In this document: positions 6,538 through 11,416 of the stretch, piece by piece
How the letters are laid out: the number at the start of each line of letters is the position of its first letter
How positions within the stretch are numbered: the stretch's first letter is position 1
Origin: Chloroflexi bacterium RBG_19FT_COMBO_48_23
GTDB lineage: Bacteria; Chloroflexota; Dehalococcoidia; GIF9; UBA5620
Reading direction: 5' to 3'
DNA length: 11,416 nucleotides
Assembly (NCBI GenBank): GCA_001795315.1
Contig: MGOH01000019.1
Span: forward strand, 1 to 11,416
Program-made: the position numbers and the translations under genes
Notes under the pieces: generated by a model
The model's input: the letters and a program-made list of their open reading frames with translations, nothing else
Told to the model about the DNA's origin: nothing
Database searches by the model: none

Positions 6538-8633
6538 TACGAAACCTCCTTGCTGGTAGGAATAACCACTCTCACCAGCGTTCCTTTACCTCTCCTGCTC
6601 TGCACTTCAAGCATACCTCCTAAACCTCGAGCCCGTTCTCGCATACTTATCAATCCGAAGGCACCCCGTTTCTTCTCATCACCGCTTGCCGCTACCGATT
6701 TGAAACCAACGCCATTATCTCGAATGCTCATTTCCACTGCTGCCTCATCAAACGTCAGATTTATCTCCACTTCAGTAGCCTTGGCATGTTTCCTCACATT
6801 GGTCAGAGACTCCTGGCCAATACGAAGAAGAACTGTTTCCAGATCAGGTTGTAAGTCTCGCCTTACACCAAAAACATTGAACTTCGCACTCACCCCAACA
6901 CTCTGGCTGAATTTATCTGCTTCCTGCTTAAGCGCCTCAACTAAAGACACCTGTTCCAAAGCCTGAGGCCGGAGATTCCATACCGACCGCCTCGCTTCAG
7001 CCAGGCTCTTTCGAGCCAGGCTTCGGGCTTGGTTTAAATGGCGCTCCGCAGCTGAGGCTTCACCACCCAAGGTCTGTTCGGCTGCTTCCAGTTGCAGGAT
7101 AATGCCACTGAATCCTTGAGCCAGCGTGTCATGAATTTCTCTTGCCATGCGGTTACGTTCTTCCATAACTGCTATTTGTCGTGTCTCCTCATAAAGACGA
7201 GCGTTCTCAATAGCCACAGCTAATTGGTCAGCCAGTGTCTGGGCAGTGAATAGGTCTGCCTCGCCAAAAGCATCAACCTCGATGCTCTCAATATCTAAAA
7301 CTCCAATAACCTTGCCTCCAATCCTCACAGGAACAGCAAGCTCAGACTTGGTTTCTCTTAACGCCTCTACAGCACGGTATCTGGGATTCTCGCTTACATC
7401 ATTTGCCAGGATCGGTTCACCTGTCTGTGCTACCCAACCCACTATACTCTCCTGGTCTACTTCCAGCGGTACACCTACTGGTATAACACTCTTCTGGCCA
7501 CTGAGACACAACGCTTTGAGTGCAAGCTTGCCAGAGCTCGGTTCCAAGAGAAAGATGTTGACATTATAATAGTGAAAAGTTTCGCGGAGCAGGTTGCCTA
7601 CATAGGGCAATAGTTCATCAAGCTTGACGATAGAGCTAATCTTGCGACCTACCTCATTTATGGTACGCAACTGCTCCGCTCTCTGCCGCTCTCGCCTGGT
7701 GCGATCTTCAACCTTTCGTTCCAGGTCAGTATAGGACTCCTTTAAAGCCTTGGCCATATCATTGAACTGCTCAGCCAACAGCTGGATTTCATCACCGGTG
7801 TCAGCCTCAATATTATAGTCAAGTTCACCTTTCGCTATGACTTCAGCGCCCTTGGTCAGCGCCAATATTGGTCGGGTTATTGCCCTTGATAGTAAAAATA
7901 TCACTCCAGTGGCAATAAGAATCATACCACCGAAAACAATAATGAGCATCAACTGCGCTTTCCTCACTTCCTCATCTATATATTGGTTTGTAGCCAAAAC
8001 TACGGCAGTTATCTGGTCTAACAAGTCTTCGACAGGCGCTGAGTATTCGTCAATATAGGTACTTGCTGCCACAACAAGGTCTGCCCCTTCTACGGGTATG
8101 CAATGCATGTATTTCGCCCTGACCTCGCCCTTATCATCTTCCCAATCATAATAGCCTGAGGCCTCTCCCTCAAAACTCCTCTCTAAAATAGACGAAAAAT
8201 AGACAGGCTCACCACCCACCTTAAGCAAATTCACACCAACCAGCTTGGGGTCATTATGGAAATAGACAGTGCCTGTTTTATCATAAACCATAGTATATCC
8301 GGTTAGCCCAACACGTTGCACCGCTATATCGGCCAGTTCCCCGCTATCTTTAAGTTCAGAAATAGTTGCATTCGGATGGTATCGCATAAATAGCCTTATC
8401 TCGTTGGAAACGTTCAATGCCCGCCGCTGTATCAATCTCCTGCCTAGATCCTCCAACGCTGCTATGCTCTGACGTTCAACTTCTTCTCCCATGGTAACAC
8501 TATTCTCTCTAACAACATAGCTGATCTGATATATGCTGCGAAGCGAAAGCGAACTGATAACACCCAGCGAGATAAATGATAACGCCAAAAAGGGGATAAG
8601 TATTTTAGCCCTTAAGCCAAACCCTATTTTCAT
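6537..8633 (-). CDS. Membrane sensor histidine kinase (Cache-HAMP-GAF-HisKA_3)
   Basis: A 698-residue kinase of the NarX/LiaS class. Membrane segments lie at about 10-30 and 228-248. They flank an extracytoplasmic region of some 195 residues that looks like a Cache sensor (GYTMVYDKTGTVYFHNDP, with a later second half). HAMP (about 247-300), a charged coiled coil (about 300-330) and a GAF domain (about 333-479) follow. The dimerisation segment EERNRMAREIHDTLAQGF carries the phospho-accepting histidine, H501. The ATP-binding domain has the N-box around N612 (ESLTNVRKHAKA), DNGVGF from D639, and GLISMRERA. All key residues are present, so it should be active. A ligand outside the cell and perhaps a second one at GAF would control phosphate transfer to the overlapping regulator. 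The ATG at 8633 is preferred over the TTG at 8645 because of SD spacing. It lies one base after the nuclease stop codon. Confidence 0.95.
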   Translation of the reverse strand: MKIGFGLRAKILIPFLALSFISLGVISSLSLRSIYQISYVVRENSVTMGEEVERQSIAALEDLGRRLIQRRALNVSNEIRLFMRYHPNATISELKDSGELADIAVQRVGLTGYTMVYDKTGTVYFHNDPKLVGVNLLKVGGEPVYFSSILERSFEGEASGYYDWEDDKGEVRAKYMHCIPVEGADLVVAASTYIDEYSAPVEDLLDQITAVVLATNQYIDEEVRKAQLMLIIVFGGMILIATGVIFLLSRAITRPILALTKGAEVIAKGELDYNIEADTGDEIQLLAEQFNDMAKALKESYTDLERKVEDRTRRERQRAEQLRTINEVGRKISSIVKLDELLPYVGNLLRETFHYYNVNIFLLEPSSGKLALKALCLSGQKSVIPVGVPLEVDQESIVGWVAQTGEPILANDVSENPRYRAVEALRETKSELAVPVRIGGKVIGVLDIESIEVDAFGEADLFTAQTLADQLAVAIENARLYEETRQIAVMEERNRMAREIHDTLAQGFSGIILQLEAAEQTLGGEASAAERHLNQARSLARKSLAEARRSVWNLRPQALEQVSLVEALKQEADKFSQSVGVSAKFNVFGVRRDLQPDLETVLLRIGQESLTNVRKHAKATEVEINLTFDEAAVEMSIRDNGVGFKSVAASGDEKKRGAFGLISMRERARGLGGMLEVQSRRGKGTLVRVVIPTSKEVS
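6544..6551 (-). promoter_or_regulatory. Ribosome binding site for the GTG-start regulator
   Basis: On the minus strand AAGGAGGT lies 6 bases before the GTG at 6537. It is embedded in the last codons of the kinase gene (encoding Lys-Glu-Val) and supports the GTG start. Confidence 0.75.
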
Positions 8634-8634
8634 C

Positions 8635-9894
8635 CTAACCTCCAACCTCCATACTTTCTTCTACTTCTTGCTCTGCTTCCCACATCAGACTCCCTCCATA
8701 TTCGAGTAAAACCTTTTTTCGTTCATCAGGTACTTCCTTAGTCTCTAAATATTTCTTTAGTGCTTCAACCGGGGTCAACTCATGGCTTGTCCACTCACCC
8801 AACCTGAGACGCGCCTCCTGCCTGACTTCTTTGGCGATGGTAACATAATGAGCCGCTCTGAGAACTTCACTTATTTTTGCGTCGCGAAGCGAAGCTTCCA
8901 CAGCACCCGGCAGGGAAAGCTGGACCCTCACTATAGCATTTTTAATTTCCGCCTCATGCTGAGCAATAGCCTTCAAAACAGTAGTATTAGGCTCCACATC
9001 TCCAATATCAATGTAAATTTCGAGCGTCACAAAGCGCCGGGCATTAACTTTATGGAATTCGTAGGTTACGCGCCTTTCCTTGCCCCTCAATTCAATATCA
9101 ACCACAAAGAAGCCTTTGTCTTCGCCTTCGTCGCCGAAGTCAAAACGCTCCAGGCTACCAGCATAGACCACAGGTGGATTTTGTATTAAAACTTGCTGCC
9201 TATGAACATGCCCCAAAGCTACATAGTCAAAAACAGGCTGAGCAACATTCCCCAACAGCAAGACAGGGTCCCTGCCGACTATCATGCTTCTCTCCGACCC
9301 CGGTTTAGCTGTAGCTACTGAGACATGAGCAGCCAGCAATGTGGGCAAGCTTGGGTCGAGGTCAGAAATAACGTCCAACAGTCTGCGGGTCATCATTTCC
9401 TGAAGCTGATCATTCGCCTGGTATATGCTAAGGTTCTTCGTTCTTTCTTTGCTCAGCAAAGCACTTCGCCTCAGCCACGGCAAAGCCACTACTTGAATGT
9501 TACCTCGCTTGGTTTGGATACGGTAGACATCCGGCCGGTTGCCAACATAAACATGGTTAACAGCCAAAGTGTCAAAAATCTCCACAGCAGTAGCTCGGCC
9601 AACTGCGTTGGGCAGATCATGATTACCTACCAATAGGAAAACCGGGATGCCGTTCTCGGATAGCCGCCTGAGCCGTTTGGCAAATTCTCGCTGCTGGGTC
9701 TGGGAAGGGTCACGGTTTTTATAGGCATCACCGCAGAAGAGAACAAGGTCTACACCATTGGCTACTGCATACTCAACTATCTCGTCCAGAGCCCTGAGAA
9801 CATCGAGCAGCCTGGTCGATAACCCCGTAGCCGGGTCAACACTGCCATAAGTCTCCATACCCAGATGGAGATCAGCAAAATGAAGAATCTTCAT
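8635..9894 (-). CDS. sbcD: SbcD-like DNA repair exonuclease (metallophosphoesterase)
   Basis: A 419-residue calcineurin-like phosphoesterase of the SbcD/Mre11 type. The metal-binding motifs appear in order: D8-L-H10, G-D56, G-N91-H92-D93, H190 (AAHVSV) and G-H229-V-H231. The downstream [19 protein letters not shown] and the length (SbcD is around 400) favour a nuclease subunit over a small phosphatase. SbcD normally works with the SMC-like ATPase SbcC to open hairpins and process double-strand ends. No sbcC is present on either side, so the partner is elsewhere or replaced. The C-terminus ends in an acidic tail. The ATG overlaps the glyS stop by 4 bases (ATGA) with only a weak GGAG very near the start, so translation is probably coupled to glyS. 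Gene name by family resemblance; the physiological role is less certain. Confidence 0.88.
   Translation of the reverse strand: MKILHFADLHLGMETYGSVDPATGLSTRLLDVLRALDEIVEYAVANGVDLVLFCGDAYKNRDPSQTQQREFAKRLRRLSENGIPVFLLVGNHDLPNAVGRATAVEIFDTLAVNHVYVGNRPDVYRIQTKRGNIQVVALPWLRRSALLSKERTKNLSIYQANDQLQEMMTRRLLDVISDLDPSLPTLLAAHVSVATAKPGSERSMIVGRDPVLLLGNVAQPVFDYVALGHVHRQQVLIQNPPVVYAGSLERFDFGDEGEDKGFFVVDIELRGKERRVTYEFHKVNARRFVTLEIYIDIGDVEPNTTVLKAIAQHEAEIKNAIVRVQLSLPGAVEASLRDAKISEVLRAAHYVTIAKEVRQEARLRLGEWTSHELTPVEALKKYLETKEVPDERKKVLLEYGGSLMWEAEQEVEESMEVGG
8639..8643 (-). promoter_or_regulatory. Ribosome binding site deciding the kinase start
   Basis: On the minus strand GGAGG ends 5 bases before the ATG at 8633. 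A second copy of the heptamer GGAGGTT lies directly upstream (8644-8650), too close to serve the TTG at 8645. The tandem heptamer also encodes the end of the nuclease (Glu-Val-Gly-Gly-stop). Confidence 0.65.
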
Positions 9895-11261
9895 TGCTCC
9901 AAAGCGTCAGGTGTTCTAGTTGCCCACAAAGGCTGTGCATCAAAAGGCTCACCGCTTAGCTTAGCCTGTAATGTCTTAACCAGTTCACTTATCGGCAGTC
10001 TAATCTGCGCCATGCTATCGCGTTCTCGAATAGTAACCTGTTTGTCCTCCAGCGACTGAAAATCAATGGTCACGCAGAAAGGAGTGCCTATTTCGTCCTG
10101 GCGGCGATAGCGCCGACCTATACTCTGGGCATCATCATACTGCGTCATAAAATGGCGCCGAATCTCCGTATATACCTCTCTCGATAGCGGCACCAGCTTT
10201 TCATTTCTGCTCAAAGGCAGAATAGCGACTTTGATTGGAGCTAATGTTGAATGAAAATGCAAAACCACCCTGGTTTCGCCCTCAGCCAACTCCTCATCAT
10301 AAGCGTCTATAATGAAAGCCAGCGTCGAGCGGTCAACACCCGCCGAGGGCTCAATAACATAGGGCGTATAATGCTCCCCAGCCTCCTCATCAAAGTAGCT
10401 CAAGGTTTTTCCGCTATACTTGGCATGTTGCACAAGGTCGAAATCGCCCCGGTTGGCAATACCCTCTAGCTCCGCCCAACCCATAGGAAAAAGATAATCA
10501 ATATCGTAGCAGTCCTTAGCATAATGAGCCAGTTCCTTCTTCCCATGCTTACGAAGATGCAGGTTTTCCTCGTTGATTCCAAGCTTTAAGTACCAATCGA
10601 AGCGCTCCTTCACCCAGTAATCGAACCACTTCTCATCTGTGCCAGGCTTTACGAAGTACTCAACCTCCATCTGCTCAAACTCTCTGGTTCTGAAGATGAA
10701 GTTACCAGTCGTGATTTCGTTGCGAAAGGACTTGCCCATTTGTGCAATACCAAAAGGCAGCTTCCTCCTCGAGGTAGTCAGTACATTATCGAAGTTAACA
10801 AAAATACCCTGAGCTGTCTCCGGTCGCAGATAAACAACGCTGGCATCATCCTCCACTGGCCCCATAAAAGTCTTGAACATCAGGTTGAACTGCTTTGGCT
10901 CCGTTAGCTCACCACTACAATCGGGGCAGCTTGTGCCGTTCAAATCAGTAGCTCGCCATCTGAAGTGACAAGCCTTGCATTCTACCAGGGGGTCAGAAAA
11001 ACCCTCAACGTGACCGCTAGCTACCCATGTCTGGGGATGCATCATTATGCTGGCATCTATACCAACCATGTCATCCCGCTCTTGAACCACTGCGCGCCAC
11101 CAGGCGTCTTTTACATTCCGCTTCAACTCCACCCCCAGCGGCCCGTAGTCCCAGCAGCTCCCTAATCCACCGTATATCTCGCTGCTTGGGAAAATAAAGC
11201 CCCGCCGCTTGCACAGCGAGACGATTTTTTCCATTTCTACTTTACTCTTTTTCTCAGGCAA
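9891..11261 (-). CDS. glyS: Glycyl-tRNA synthetase, single-chain type
   Basis: A 456-residue class II synthetase of the homodimeric (Thermus/archaeal-like) type, not the alpha2beta2 form. It attaches glycine to tRNA-Gly using ATP in the cytoplasm. It opens with [16 protein letters not shown] and [10 protein letters not shown] (motif 1 region). A four-cysteine insertion, C95-x2-C98 and C112-x2-C115, could bind zinc. Motif 2 is F179-R-N-E182 with [11 protein letters not shown], and motif 3 contains G308-V-D-R311. The C-terminal anticodon-binding domain, about 342-430, begins [10 protein letters not shown]. No active-site residue seems missing. The TTG at 11261 is chosen because AGGAGG lies 5 bases upstream; the ATG at 11234 would shorten it by 9 residues and lacks a good SD. 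It heads a minus-strand unit with sbcD and the two-component genes. No T-box elements are visible in the leader. Confidence 0.96.
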   Translation of the reverse strand: MPEKKSKVEMEKIVSLCKRRGFIFPSSEIYGGLGSCWDYGPLGVELKRNVKDAWWRAVVQERDDMVGIDASIMMHPQTWVASGHVEGFSDPLVECKACHFRWRATDLNGTSCPDCSGELTEPKQFNLMFKTFMGPVEDDASVVYLRPETAQGIFVNFDNVLTTSRRKLPFGIAQMGKSFRNEITTGNFIFRTREFEQMEVEYFVKPGTDEKWFDYWVKERFDWYLKLGINEENLHLRKHGKKELAHYAKDCYDIDYLFPMGWAELEGIANRGDFDLVQHAKYSGKTLSYFDEEAGEHYTPYVIEPSAGVDRSTLAFIIDAYDEELAEGETRVVLHFHSTLAPIKVAILPLSRNEKLVPLSREVYTEIRRHFMTQYDDAQSIGRRYRRQDEIGTPFCVTIDFQSLEDKQVTIRERDSMAQIRLPISELVKTLQAKLSGEPFDAQPLWATRTPDALEQ

Positions 11262-11266
11262 GTTAA

Positions 11267-11272
11267 CCTCCT
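11267..11272 (-). promoter_or_regulatory. Ribosome binding site deciding the glyS start
   Basis: AGGAGG on the minus strand lies 5 bases before the TTG at 11261. The alternative ATG at 11234 is preceded by an A-rich stretch without a comparable site. Confidence 0.7.
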
Positions 11273-11275
11273 CAG

Positions 11276-11295
11276 AAGCTTATCAAAGCTTATCA
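11276..11295 (-). repeat. 10-bp perfect tandem repeat in the glyS leader
   Basis: AAGCTTATCA occurs twice without a gap (11276-11285 and 11286-11295). AAGCTT is itself palindromic, so the two copies can form a six-pair stem with a four-base loop (11276-11291) just upstream of the glyS SD. It may be an operator-like pair, a leader hairpin, or a chance duplication. Confidence 0.6.
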
Positions 11296-11309
11296 ACTTT
11301 ATGTCCGAG

Positions 11310-11315
11310 TGTCAA
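11310..11315 (-). promoter_or_regulatory. Possible -35 element of the glyS promoter
   Basis: A perfect TTGACA is present on the minus strand at 11315-11310, correctly oriented for glyS. At normal spacing the -10 would fall in the tandem repeat, where only poor matches occur (TAAGCT at spacing 17, GATAAG at 15). The promoter is therefore uncertain and may need an activator. Confidence 0.3.
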
Positions 11316-11349
11316 AGACCTCGAATGTGATGTTTCTACGCAATTATGT

Positions 11350-11355
11350 TAGAAT
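11350..11355 (+). promoter_or_regulatory. Possible -10 element of a divergent gene
   Basis: TAGAAT matches TATAAT at 5 of 6 positions and lies 31 bases before a plausible ATG at 11387. The -35 at the usual distance (GTGATG at 11327-11332) is weak. Confidence 0.3.
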
Positions 11356-11386
11356 CGAAGCATAGTAAGACTATGGAAGTCGCCTG

Positions 11387-11416
11387 ATGAAAACAATCAG
11401 TAAGCCCGGAATTCTA
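11387..11416 (+). CDS. Start of a divergent gene, cut by the window edge
   Basis: An ATG at 11387 opens a frame of ten codons (MKTISKPGIL) with no stop before the right edge. GGAAG at 11375-11379 is a fair SD 7 bases upstream, and a -10-like TAGAAT lies further upstream. The start would be divergent from glyS. A four-codon frame (ATG at 11373, TGA at 11385-11387) overlaps the ATG by one base. Too little is visible to name a product, and the frame could be open by chance. Confidence 0.35.
   Translation, partial: MKTISKPGIL

Noticed and set aside
6502..6966. 154-codon plus-strand frame opposite the kinase gene
   Set aside because: It lies antisense to the conserved ATP-binding domain, is rich in Ser/Pro/Leu as expected of a shadow frame, and shows no recognisable domain.
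8782..9189. 135-codon plus-strand frame opposite sbcD
   Set aside because: Antisense to a well-conserved nuclease gene, without an SD or known motif.
11262..11416. T-box riboswitch upstream of glyS
   Set aside because: T-box control of glyS is common in Firmicutes, but I see no T-box antiterminator consensus or terminator hairpin with a T-tract here. The visible leader is also short, with a divergent start nearby.

Overview
This window looks like an ordinary bacterial chromosome segment carrying housekeeping and signalling genes. I see no mobile element, CRISPR array, rRNA or tRNA. Base composition is moderate, Shine-Dalgarno (SD) sites are strong, and ATG, GTG and TTG starts are all used. 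The combination of a MoxR/CoxE-type pair, a purine-salvage pair, a FabK-like flavoprotein, a single-chain glycyl-tRNA synthetase with a zinc-finger-like insertion, and NarL-type two-component genes would suit a Chloroflexota (Dehalococcoidia-like) genome. That assignment is a weak inference.

Plus strand, 1-5236. The left edge cuts a MoxR-family AAA+ ATPase, which is followed by its usual partner, a CoxE-like VWA protein. Next comes a hypoxanthine phosphoribosyltransferase gene whose GTG start lies 7 bases past a perfect TATAAT, so its mRNA is probably leaderless. Adenine deaminase follows 17 bases later. Together the two enzymes would convert adenine to hypoxanthine and then to IMP. A nitronate monooxygenase/FabK-like flavoprotein with its own strong SD ends this half.

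Minus strand, 5314-11261, read right to left. Glycyl-tRNA synthetase, an SbcD-like nuclease, a membrane sensor histidine kinase and a NarL-type response regulator form one tightly packed unit. Its junctions are a 4-base overlap, a 1-base gap and a 1-base overlap. A strong, potentially bidirectional intrinsic terminator (5835-5865) closes the unit. Beyond it lies a receiver-only response regulator with its own SD, a paralogue of the NarL-type receiver, which may share the same kinase. The two halves of the window converge at 5237-5313.

Right edge. The glyS leader holds a perfect 10-bp tandem repeat. Past it, a divergent plus-strand gene seems to begin at 11387 and run out of the window. No gene-free stretch exceeds 300 bases. 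The largest gap (5707-5892) holds the terminator and a small hairpin.

The most unusual points are the leaderless purine-salvage promoter, the joining of a two-component system to glyS-sbcD, and the separately transcribed lone receiver. None of these proves a new system.
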